Positions 52,292 to 59,819 of a stretch of 64,000 nt of DNA are shown here, in pieces. The notes below the pieces were generated by a model that saw nothing but the letters and a program-made list of their open reading frames with translations, did not search any database and was not told the origin of the DNA. This DNA comes from Arthrobacter sp. ISL-48 (GTDB lineage Bacteria > Actinomycetota > Actinomycetes > Actinomycetales > Micrococcaceae): NCBI RefSeq assembly GCF_018613805.1, contig NZ_JAGGPL010000020.1, forward strand, positions 27,185-91,184, in the 5' to 3' direction. How positions within the stretch are numbered: position 1 is the stretch's first letter; each line of letters begins with the position of its first letter. The translations under genes were made by a program, and so were the position numbers.

Positions 52292-53611
52292 TCACTGCGC
52301 GGCGTACAGTGCCTTGGCCTGGGACTCCAGGTTCTTCACGTCCACACTGCCATCCTTGATGAAGCTCTGCAGGGCAGGGATCATGACATTGTTGGCCATC
52401 GCGGGAAGGGCGTCCCGGTCAAAGAATTGACTGATGCTCTTGGCGTCCGCGATCATCTGCGCGCACTTCTTGTTCAGGGGTGTGAACTTCGAGGTGTCGG
52501 AGCCCTTCGCTGCCTGGATATTGGAAGGGTCCACAGAGGCGTACACGTTCTGGGCCTCCGGCGTGCCCATGTAGGCCAGGAAGTCCTTAGCCGCCTGGTT
52601 ATCTCCGCCTCTCTTGGAGAGCATGAGCCCGTCAATGGGGGCCTCGACTGCGTCCATACCCTCCATCGCGAGCTCGGGGAACGGGAACATATCAATGTCG
52701 TCCAGCACGGCTTTGTCGGTGAACTGCTGGGTAACGAAGGAACCAAGCAGATACATGCCGGACTTCTGCCCGGCGAGGCTCTGCGCGGAGTCCTGCCAGG
52801 TCATACCCAAGGCGTTCGGGTTCTGGAAGGGCAGCAAAGCCTTCCAGGTGTCGAAGACATCGCTGACCTTCTTCTGGTCCCAGGATTCCTTATGTGCGGT
52901 CAAGTCCAGGTGGAACTGGTAACCGTTCAGCCGCATATTCAGGTAGTCGAATGTCCCCATTGCGGGCCATCCGTCCTTGTCCGCGAATTCGATCGGGATC
53001 AGGCCATCGGCCTTCATCTTGGCCGCGAGGGTCTTGAGCTCGTCGAAAGTCTTCGGAACCTGGTACCCCTTCTGCGCCCACAGGCTCTTTCGGTAGAAGA
53101 ATGCCCAGGGGTAGTTGTAGTTGGGGACGAAGTACATCTTGCCGTCGTCACCGGTTGATGCCTTCTTCATGGCGTCCGAGAAGTTGCCGCCGATCTTCTC
53201 CCAGACATCGTCGATTGGGGCGACCAGACCCTTGCCTGCGTAGTAGCGCATCCGGTAACCGGAGAACCAGGTAAACGAGTCGTCCGGGCTTCCCTGCAGG
53301 TAGCTGTTGATCTTGTTCTGGAAATCGTTGTGCGGGACCACGTTGGTGGTCACGGCGTTCCCTGTCTTCTTGGTGAAGGCGTCCGTCACAGCCTGGTAGG
53401 CCCTCTTGGGCACGTCATCAGAGGCGTTGGACCCGAACGTCAGTGACTTCGAAGAGGAGCCCCCGCCGGAGGGAGCGCTGCCTCCGGTACAGGCCGCGAG
53501 CAGGGGGGCAGCGGCAATGCCGGCAGCGCCGATGCCTAGGGTCTTCAGCAGAGTCCGGCGGTTCAGGTCGGCCTTAGCAGTGGCGAAAAAAGCATTGTCA
53601 TGGCTGGGCAT
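52292..53611 (-). CDS. Sugar ABC transporter substrate-binding lipoprotein
   Basis: A 439-residue CUT1 binding protein. The signal has a twin-arginine-like NRRTLLKTLG, a hydrophobic core GIGAAGIAAAPL and a lipobox LLAAC, so it is probably a Tat-exported lipoprotein. After a Gly/Ser linker come LTFGSNASDDVPKRAYQAVT and later FDYLNMRLNGYQFHLDLTAH and DIDMFPFPELAMEGMDAVEAP, typical of this family. ATG 53611 has AAGGGAG 5 nt upstream. First gene of the alpha-galactoside operon. Confidence 0.93.
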   Translation of the reverse strand: MPSHDNAFFATAKADLNRRTLLKTLGIGAAGIAAAPLLAACTGGSAPSGGGSSSKSLTFGSNASDDVPKRAYQAVTDAFTKKTGNAVTTNVVPHNDFQNKINSYLQGSPDDSFTWFSGYRMRYYAGKGLVAPIDDVWEKIGGNFSDAMKKASTGDDGKMYFVPNYNYPWAFFYRKSLWAQKGYQVPKTFDELKTLAAKMKADGLIPIEFADKDGWPAMGTFDYLNMRLNGYQFHLDLTAHKESWDQKKVSDVFDTWKALLPFQNPNALGMTWQDSAQSLAGQKSGMYLLGSFVTQQFTDKAVLDDIDMFPFPELAMEGMDAVEAPIDGLMLSKRGGDNQAAKDFLAYMGTPEAQNVYASVDPSNIQAAKGSDTSKFTPLNKKCAQMIADAKSISQFFDRDALPAMANNVMIPALQSFIKDGSVDVKNLESQAKALYAAQ

Positions 53612-53664
53612 GTCTACTCCCTTGTAAATCAGCGTGGCGGGGCTCACAACATCTATGTCCGGAT

Positions 53665-53682
53665 AGTATCGAAAACGAACAT
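53665..53682. promoter_or_regulatory. Possible DeoR/GlpR-like operator of the alpha-galactoside operon
   Basis: On the minus strand ATGTTCGTTTTCGATACT is a half-conserved inverted repeat: the left arm ATGTTCG is perfect against GlpR-type sites, the right arm is partial. It overlaps TACTAT, a possible -10, 52-57 bp before the lipoprotein start. A second GTTTTCGA lies near 53710. The remainder of 53612-53820 shows nothing else. Confidence 0.35.
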
Positions 53683-53826
53683 GAAAGCACAGAGGGCACC
53701 GTCAAAACTTCGAAAACTCTCAGGCAACTGGCAGCTGTCACGAAGAGTATGCGCCCTGCTCCAACGAATTTCTGTACCTAGAGCTACTATGTTTGAGACC
53801 CTTCACATCCAGGTACAGGAGTGTCG

Positions 53827-54015
53827 GTGCGGATTGGTAAAGACCTGGTGGCGGCCTCAGCCACGCCGCTTGTGCCTGGCATATTGTGCGAAGGCGACCT
53901 GTACGGCTATGCCATCCTGAAGCGCGTGAGCGAGTTGTCGAGCGGCGGCATGCAGTGGACCGACGGGATGCTTGACGCCGCGATCGTTGTTTTCCCGCCC
54001 CTGTTTGGCTTTTAG
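53827..54015 (+). pseudogene. Truncated PadR-family regulator
   Basis: GTG 53827 (AGGAG five bases upstream) opens a 62-residue frame. Its body, ATPLVPGILCEGDLYGYAIL then KRVSELSSGGMQWTDGML, matches the first half of the PadR winged helix. After DGML the normal YPVLHRLERxG part is replaced by DAAIVVFPPLFGF and a stop. The recognition wing and the dimer helix are missing, so it cannot work as a standard PadR protein. It is read as a gene remnant. Confidence 0.7.
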
Positions 54016-54023
54016 CGGTCCCG

Positions 54024-54605
54024 ATGCAAACGCTTCCGCGCATCACGGTGGAGATGCCGATGCTCAGGATAGGACAGGGCCCCTCTGACTACGAGGCCCT
54101 GGGCAGCTACGTTAATGCTTTGCGCAGGCCGCAGGGGCTGCACCTGACCCTGCTGCATATCGGGATCCTGCTGGACTTCTCCCAGGACGTCGCGGAGTGG
54201 ACCAACGGTATTACCAGCCCTGGCGCGGCGGCGGCAAGGACGGTCAGGTGGTTGCAGGCACTGCCTGTATTGGATGGCTTTTCCGGAAGGACGGAACGGC
54301 TGATCGTCCTCGGAGGCGGAAGCATCGCCGGGCTTGAAGTGGAGGTGCCTCACCACGTGTATGACTACCAGGTCTTCCTTGTGCAGGGCCTGCACCAGCT
54401 GCTGCACGAGCTGCTCGTGGACGACGTGGACGACTTCATCCTCAGCTCACGCGCACTCGGCTTCAGGTACCCCCGCTGGGTGCCGCACGTAGCCGTAGGC
54501 CGCCCGCTGGCCAGGGACCGGGAACCCCGGCGGTTTCCCCCGCTGAACGTCGAATTCGGCGAATCTCGGATCAGGAACGGCCGGTTCCTGCCAGCCGGCC
54601 CTTAG
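54024..54605 (+). CDS. Possible 2H-phosphoesterase (2'-5' RNA ligase-like) protein
   Basis: A 193-residue protein. The first part has GLHLTLLHIG (H40-L-T42-L, an HxTh motif), and about 115 residues later YPRWVPHVAVGRPL (H155-V-A-V), with strands between. Two HxTx motifs at this spacing mark the 2H phosphoesterase/LigT family, but the second motif has Ala where Thr or Ser is expected. So either the fold is kept with changed chemistry or the likeness is chance. It starts 8 bp after the PadR remnant and converges on the ChaB gene. Confidence 0.55.
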   Translation: MQTLPRITVEMPMLRIGQGPSDYEALGSYVNALRRPQGLHLTLLHIGILLDFSQDVAEWTNGITSPGAAAARTVRWLQALPVLDGFSGRTERLIVLGGGSIAGLEVEVPHHVYDYQVFLVQGLHQLLHELLVDDVDDFILSSRALGFRYPRWVPHVAVGRPLARDREPRRFPPLNVEFGESRIRNGRFLPAGP

Positions 54606-55027
54606 CCCCCACGCGCCTTCCTGGTGGCGGCGTCGTTGGCCTTCTGCAGCGCTTTGACCAGTTGACCCTTATCCATTTTTGAACGGCCGTCAATGTTCAG
54701 TTCCTGGGCACGCCTGTAAAGGTGCTCCTTCGAGGCGTTGGCGTCCACGCCCCCAGCGGTGGGCTCAGATGATTCAATTCCCTCCTCCGCATGTTTGTCG
54801 GAAGGGCCCGGCTCCTCCTTCGGCTCCCAATGGTCGCCCACCTTCTCGTAGCTGTGTTTCAGCGATGCATAGGCTGCACGCGCAGCACGGCCCTCGTCGT
54901 TGTCGTAGGACTCCAGGGCAGAATCGTACGTTTTGGCGAAAGTGTCCTGGGCCTTCTGCTCAGAGCGCTGCAGGGTCGAGGGAAGCTCTTCCTTGCGGGC
55001 GTGGTCATTCTTGCCGGTCTTGGGCAT
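54602..55027 (-). CDS. ChaB-like protein with C-terminal Rho-N/SAP-type helix pair
   Basis: A 141-residue charged protein. Residues about 15-70 (ELPSTLQRSEQKAQDTFAKT, then YDNDEGRAARAAYASLKHSY and EKVGDHWEPK) match the ChaB domain. The acidic middle leads to SKEHLYRRAQELNIDGRSKM and DKGQLVKALQKAN, a Rho N-terminal/SAP-like nucleic-acid binding motif. ChaB proteins are linked to cation exchange genes or stress, without proven function. AAGGAGG nine bases upstream supports ATG 55027; ATG 55036 sits on the ribosome site. Confidence 0.8.
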   Translation of the reverse strand: MPKTGKNDHARKEELPSTLQRSEQKAQDTFAKTYDSALESYDNDEGRAARAAYASLKHSYEKVGDHWEPKEEPGPSDKHAEEGIESSEPTAGGVDANASKEHLYRRAQELNIDGRSKMDKGQLVKALQKANDAATRKARGG

Positions 55028-55093
55028 GGCACCCATCCTCCTTCCATCAGCAGGCTGATCATCCGGATGGAAACCAGCTTAGTCATCCCTACT

Positions 55094-56032
55094 TCACGTG
55101 CGTGCGTCGAGCGCCTCGAGGAGCCGTTTGACCGAGCCGCCGAGGTTCCACTCGGTGCCGAGACGCTCAAGTTCGGCGCGCGAATCCCCCATGACGGAGC
55201 GCAGTTGCGCACCCGCCTCCTCAAGCGTTGGCAGTTCCAGGTCACGCACGATCTTTACGACGGTGGGCGCGACGCTGAGGTAGTCCGTGGCCGCGGCGAG
55301 TTTCGCGCGCACTGATGGGGACAAACCACTTCCCGCATCTGCTGCCGCCGCGAGCAGCCCGTCGAGCGTGCCGTACTCCCCGAGAAGGACCGCTGCAGTC
55401 TTCTCGCCGATGCCGGCCACCCCTGGCAGACCGTCCGAAGCGTCGCCTCGGAGGGTCGCGTAGTCGGCGTACTGTTCAGGCAGCACCCGGTACTTGCCCA
55501 CGACGACGACATCCGTCACGATTTCGAGGTTCTTCATGCCGCGGGCGGTGTAGATCACCCGTACCTGGCGGGCGTCGTCGACGACCTGGAAGAGATCCCG
55601 GTCCCCCGTTACTACATCAACCGGAGGCCCGGCATGGCTTGCATAGGTGCCGACGACGTCGTCGGCCTCATGTTCGGCGGCCCCCACGATCGCGATGCCG
55701 GCGAGATCGAGCACCCGGCGGATCATCGGAATCTGGGCCTCAAGCGCGTCCGGCACCACCTCCACGTCGGGGGACCCCACCACAATGTCCGCGACCCGAT
55801 GCGACTTGTAGGTCGGGAGGAGGTCAACCCGCCACTGCGGACGCCAGTCGTCGTCCCAGCAGGCCACAAGGTGCGTCGCGCCGTATTCGGTGGTGAGCCG
55901 CGCGATCATATCCAGCAGGCCGCGAACGGCGTTCACCGGTGTGCCGTCGGCGCGGCGGATCGTGTCAGGCACACCGTAGAAGGCACGAAAGTACAGCGAC
56001 GCAGTGTCGAGCAGCATCAGACGGTCGGGCAT
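55094..56032 (-). CDS. Stand-alone 5'-3' exonuclease (PolA N-domain homolog)
   Basis: A 312-residue FEN-type nuclease. MLLDTASLYFRAFYGVPDTI, ACWDDDWRPQWRVDLLPTYKSHR, EHEADDVVGTYASH, VDVVTGDRDLFQVVDD and DGLPGVAGIGEKTAAVLL are the metal-binding and helix-hairpin-helix blocks also present in the PolA of this window. It has no polymerase domain. It probably acts on flaps or RNA primers as a paralog of the PolA domain. AGAGGAT is 5-6 nt before the ATG. Confidence 0.92.
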   Translation of the reverse strand: MPDRLMLLDTASLYFRAFYGVPDTIRRADGTPVNAVRGLLDMIARLTTEYGATHLVACWDDDWRPQWRVDLLPTYKSHRVADIVVGSPDVEVVPDALEAQIPMIRRVLDLAGIAIVGAAEHEADDVVGTYASHAGPPVDVVTGDRDLFQVVDDARQVRVIYTARGMKNLEIVTDVVVVGKYRVLPEQYADYATLRGDASDGLPGVAGIGEKTAAVLLGEYGTLDGLLAAAADAGSGLSPSVRAKLAAATDYLSVAPTVVKIVRDLELPTLEEAGAQLRSVMGDSRAELERLGTEWNLGGSVKRLLEALDART

Positions 56033-56043
56033 AACTGATCCTC

Positions 56044-56535
56044 TCAGACGCCGACGCCGCCATCAACGAAGACTTCGACTGCCACGACGTGGACTTCCGT
56101 CAGGCCCTGGGCCGGCGTCGTCTTCTCCAGCAGGACCGGCCGGTCGTGATGTTGCGCCCACTCGCGCGCATCGGCCCCGAGCACATCATCAATCCACACG
56201 ACGCCATCCCAGTCCGCTTCACCCAGGAGTTCCATCCTGCTCAGCCACCGGCTCACCTGCCGGAGCTTCGGTGTCGCGGCATCGGACTCACTAATGGCCC
56301 GTGACAGAAGCGGTACCCGGAGCGGTTCAACGGCCAGCTGCAACTGCCTCTCCAGTCCGGCCGTCTGCTCCGCAGGCAACGTCGAGACCCACGCGATCCG
56401 TCCAAGGGCTGCCAGCCTTCTGACCAGGGCGACCCTGGTATCGGACATGGCGAGTTCCGGCTCTTCGCCGGGACCGGCGTCACGGGGAATGGCGTTCAGC
56501 ACGCCATCAATGTCCAGGAGAATCAGCAGCTTCAT
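56044..56535 (-). CDS. HAD-like protein of the HAD_SAK type, second copy
   Basis: A 163-residue HAD-like protein: KLLILLDIDGVLNAIPRDAG (DxD), IAWVSTLPAEQT (Thr/Ser motif), WDGVVWIDDVLGADAREWAQ (acid motif). The layout equals the protein at 19663-20172, including WIDD and a following short strand. ATG 56535 has AGGGG 8 nt upstream. Same uncertainty about reaction as the first copy. It follows the exonuclease by 11 bp when read in reverse, so they may be cotranscribed. Confidence 0.65.
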   Translation of the reverse strand: MKLLILLDIDGVLNAIPRDAGPGEEPELAMSDTRVALVRRLAALGRIAWVSTLPAEQTAGLERQLQLAVEPLRVPLLSRAISESDAATPKLRQVSRWLSRMELLGEADWDGVVWIDDVLGADAREWAQHHDRPVLLEKTTPAQGLTEVHVVAVEVFVDGGVGV

Positions 56536-56671
56536 GAGAATGCCCCTGTCCATGTTCCGACTGAAAAGCCAGCTTACCCGCCGGCCGAGCAGTTTGGGAT
56601 GGTGCGGGATCCGCATTGCCCGCTCCCGCCCTTACAGCTTCTGAGCCTGACTGGATCAGAAATGGCTGAGG

Positions 56672-57715
56672 TCAGAACGTGCCTGCGTCGATGACAAAGC
56701 GGTACCGCACATCACTGGCTAGCACCCTTTCATAGGCGTCATTGATTTTGCTGGCCGGAATGATTTCCACCTCGGCCCCCAGCCCGTTGGCGGCACAGAA
56801 GTCGAGCATTTCCTGGGTCTGCCGGATGCCGCCCATCTTGGACCCGGCCAGGGTGCGGCGGAATCCAACGAGGGACCATGCACGATGCGTCAGCGGCTTC
56901 GGAGGCAGCCCGACGAGAACCATCGTGCCGTCCAGAGCGAGCAGGGAAAGATACTCGTCAATGTTGATATCGGCGGAAACGGTGTTGATGATGAGATCGA
57001 ACCGGGATGTAAGGATCTCGAAGGTGGCAGGATCGGACGTGGCGTAATAGTGCTGTGCGCCGAGGCGGAGCGCGTCTTCCTGCTTCTTGAGGGACTGGCT
57101 GAGGACTGTGACCTCTGCGCCCAGGGCTGCTGCGATCTTGACCCCCATGTGGCCGAGGCCGCCCATGCCGATGATGGCCACGCGCTTGCCCGGTCCCGCG
57201 TTCCAGTTGCGCAGCGGTGAGTACATCGTGATGCCGGCACACAGCAGGGGTGCGGCGGCAGCTAGCAACATGCCGTCAGGAATCCGCAGAACATAGTTCT
57301 CATCCACAACGATGCTCGTGCTGTAGCCGCCGGCGGTCTGCAGACCGTCCCGGCCCACGGAGTTGTAGGTGCTTGTTGATCCGGCCAGGCAATACTGCTC
57401 CTCCCCTGCCAGGCAGTTTTCGCAGTTCCGGCAGGAATCCACGAAGCAGCCGACTCCCACTCGGTCACCGACCGCGTGGCGCGTCACGTTGGATCCGGCG
57501 GCCTCGACAACGCCGACAATTTCATGCCCGACGACGACCGGATATTTGACCCCTGACCAGTCGCCTCTCGCGGTGTGGATGTCGGAGTGGCAGATCCCTA
57601 CAAATCCAATGGCGATACGTACCTCGCACTCACCGGGCTCGCGACGTTCGATAACGCCGGGCTCCAGTGGGGACGTGGCCGACGTGGCGAGATAGGCCCT
57701 GGCAATGGTGGACAT
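56672..57715 (-). CDS. Zinc-dependent alcohol dehydrogenase (cinnamyl-alcohol DH-like)
   Basis: A 347-residue MDR enzyme. Catalytic zinc ligands lie in GICHSDIHTARGDW, GHEIVGVVEAAG and the structural zinc cluster GCFVDSCRNCENCLAGEEQYC. The coenzyme Rossmann motif is VAIIGMGGLGHMGVKIAAALG. This set is typical of NADPH-type YahK/cinnamyl-alcohol dehydrogenases that reduce aldehydes. ATG 57715 with AAGGAG upstream. Last gene of the catabolic cluster, 17 bp after the hydroxyacid dehydrogenase. Confidence 0.92.
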   Translation of the reverse strand: MSTIARAYLATSATSPLEPGVIERREPGECEVRIAIGFVGICHSDIHTARGDWSGVKYPVVVGHEIVGVVEAAGSNVTRHAVGDRVGVGCFVDSCRNCENCLAGEEQYCLAGSTSTYNSVGRDGLQTAGGYSTSIVVDENYVLRIPDGMLLAAAAPLLCAGITMYSPLRNWNAGPGKRVAIIGMGGLGHMGVKIAAALGAEVTVLSQSLKKQEDALRLGAQHYYATSDPATFEILTSRFDLIINTVSADINIDEYLSLLALDGTMVLVGLPPKPLTHRAWSLVGFRRTLAGSKMGGIRQTQEMLDFCAANGLGAEVEIIPASKINDAYERVLASDVRYRFVIDAGTF

Positions 57716-57732
57716 CTTGTGGCTCCTTGGCT

Positions 57733-58728
57733 TCACGGATGGGCTCGGGCAGCCGGGACAAAGCCCAGGTCTTTGTCCACGATGTTCTCCAGCGGTTCAT
57801 TCCCGCAGTACCGCTTAAGGTTGTCTACAAAGAGCCGGCCAAGATCATCAAGATATTCCTCGGTATCGCCGCTCATATGCGGAGTGATGATGACGTTCTC
57901 CATGCCCCAGAGCGGATGCCCTTCCGGCAAAGGTTCTGGATGGACCACGTCCAGTGCGGCACCGGCAATTGATCCTGACGTCAGCGCGCCAGTCAAAGCC
58001 CCCGTGTCAACAAGTTCACCCCGCCCCACATTGATAAGACATGCAGAGGGCTTCATTGCGGCAAGAACTGCGGCGTTGACGAGCCCCCTGGTTTCGTCCG
58101 TCAGCGGCGCGGCGAGAATGACGTAGTCGTAGGCAAGGACGGTGCCGGACAACTCCCGGGAGGAGTGGATCTGACCAAAATCAGTATCCCCCGGCCGGCA
58201 TGTACGGCCGGCACCGTCCACCTCCATCCCCACGGCGCTCAACAGTTTCGCGACTTCGCGGCCGATGGAACCTGTGCCCACCACCAGTGCGCGTTGGCCC
58301 TGGATCTTGCGGCTGACCCGGTGCTGCCAGCGCTGATGCTGCTGCAGCCTGAGCGACCCCTGGGCGTCCTTGGCCATATCCAGTACAAAACCGAGCGTGA
58401 ACTCCGCGATGGACCGGCTCAGCACTCCGCGGGAGTTCGTATAGGCAACGTTGCTGCGGATCAATTCATCGAACAGCAACTGGCTCACACCCGCAGCCGA
58501 AACGTGAATCCACTTCAAGGTGGACGCGGCACTCCAGTTCTCCTTCAGCGCGGGCGAGAAGGAATGCCACTGGTACAGCACCTCTGCACCGTCCATCGCC
58601 GCTGCGAGGCCGTCAGCCTTGGTCAGCCGGACCTCTGCAAGGGCCTCAATTTCCGGCAGGCGGGGCGGCAATGCCTCCCGGTAGAGGACGGCGACGACGG
58701 GCCGCGTGCTTTCGGCTGCACCCGTCAT
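57733..58728 (-). CDS. D-2-hydroxyacid dehydrogenase
   Basis: A 331-residue NAD(P)-dependent dehydrogenase that interconverts 2-oxoacids and D-2-hydroxyacids. The Rossmann motif is ALVVGTGSIGREVAKLLSAVG. The catalytic Arg is in CLINVGRGELVDTGAL, the Glu in LDVVHPEPLPEGHPLW, and the His in VIITPHMSGDTEE. The substrate pocket is not readable. ATG overlaps the previous stop (ATGA), so it is coupled to the TtuC-like gene. Confidence 0.92.
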   Translation of the reverse strand: MTGAAESTRPVVAVLYREALPPRLPEIEALAEVRLTKADGLAAAMDGAEVLYQWHSFSPALKENWSAASTLKWIHVSAAGVSQLLFDELIRSNVAYTNSRGVLSRSIAEFTLGFVLDMAKDAQGSLRLQQHQRWQHRVSRKIQGQRALVVGTGSIGREVAKLLSAVGMEVDGAGRTCRPGDTDFGQIHSSRELSGTVLAYDYVILAAPLTDETRGLVNAAVLAAMKPSACLINVGRGELVDTGALTGALTSGSIAGAALDVVHPEPLPEGHPLWGMENVIITPHMSGDTEEYLDDLGRLFVDNLKRYCGNEPLENIVDKDLGFVPAARAHP

Positions 58729-59819
58729 AACACCGAGGTAGCGGCGCTCGCCGCCTGGTGAGCGGCCACGACATCGATCGCGGACAGGACGGCTGCCGTG
58801 AATTCCGACGTCGACGAGGTTCCCCCGACGTCGCGGGTGCCATGACCGTCACGCAGGGCCGACTCGAACGCTGACTGAAGGTGGGCGGCGGCCCCCGGGT
58901 GGCCGAGGTGCTCAAGCATCATGGCACCCGACCAAATCTGTCCCACAGGATTGGCCAGGCCCTTGCCGGCGATATCCGGAGCCGAGCCGTGAACCGGCTC
59001 AAAGAGTGACGGGAAGTCACGTTCCGGGTTCAGGTTCGCGCTGGGTGCCAGGCCGATGGAGCCTGTGACCGAGCTGCCAAGGTCCGACAGGATGTCACCG
59101 AAGAGGTTTGAGGCCACAATGACATCGAAGGTCCAAGGCTTAAGGACGAGGTGCGCCGCCAAGGCGTCCACGAGCTCGCTCGTGAGGGCGACATCCGGGT
59201 ACTGGCGCACCGATTCTTCGACGATTTCGTCCCAGAACGGCATGGTGTGGACTATGCCGTTGCTCTTGGTGGCGGAGGTGAGGTGCCCCCGGCGGGAAGA
59301 CGCGAGGCGGGCGGCGTAGTGGGCGGCACGCGAAATGCCGAGCCTGGTGAAGATGGTCTCCTGGACCGCACTCTCCTGCGGCAGGCCACGGTACATCCGG
59401 CCGCCGACCTCCGAATATTCCCCTTCGTTGTTTTCCCGAACGATGAGGAGGTCAATCGGGTGCTTGGCCGCAAGAGGCGAGGTAACGCCGTCGAGCGTTT
59501 TGACCGGCCGCAGGTTGATGTACTGCTGGAATTCACGACGGATCGGGATCAGCAGGCCCCACAGTGATTCGGTATCAGGGACCCCAGGCGAACCCACCGC
59601 GCCCAGGAAGATGGCGTCATGCTTGGCCAGCTGCTCCAGCCCGTCAACGGGCATCATCCGGCCATGCCGGCCGTAATAGTCCGAGCCCCAGTCGAAGTAC
59701 GTGAACTCCAGTTCCAGGGAATGGAGTTCCGCAATCCGCTCGAGGCAGGCGATTGCCGCGGGGACAACTTCGTTTCCTATGCCATCACCGGCAATAACCG
59801 CAATGCTGTGCGCGCTCAT
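58725..59819 (-). CDS. Tartrate/D-malate dehydrogenase family protein (TtuC/DmlA-like)
   Basis: A 364-residue beta-decarboxylating dehydrogenase. IAVIAGDGIGNEVVPAAIACL starts the fold; INLRPVKTLDGVTSPLAAKH and VRENNEGEYSEVGGRMYRGL match tartrate/D-malate dehydrogenases more than LeuB; TKSNGIVHTMPFWDEI and DVIVASNLFGDILSDLG carry Lys and Asp catalytic residues. It oxidises and may decarboxylate tartrate, D-malate or a related acid. Overlaps the ALDH gene upstream (ATGA). Confidence 0.9.
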   Translation of the reverse strand: MSAHSIAVIAGDGIGNEVVPAAIACLERIAELHSLELEFTYFDWGSDYYGRHGRMMPVDGLEQLAKHDAIFLGAVGSPGVPDTESLWGLLIPIRREFQQYINLRPVKTLDGVTSPLAAKHPIDLLIVRENNEGEYSEVGGRMYRGLPQESAVQETIFTRLGISRAAHYAARLASSRRGHLTSATKSNGIVHTMPFWDEIVEESVRQYPDVALTSELVDALAAHLVLKPWTFDVIVASNLFGDILSDLGSSVTGSIGLAPSANLNPERDFPSLFEPVHGSAPDIAGKGLANPVGQIWSGAMMLEHLGHPGAAAHLQSAFESALRDGHGTRDVGGTSSTSEFTAAVLSAIDVVAAHQAASAATSVL

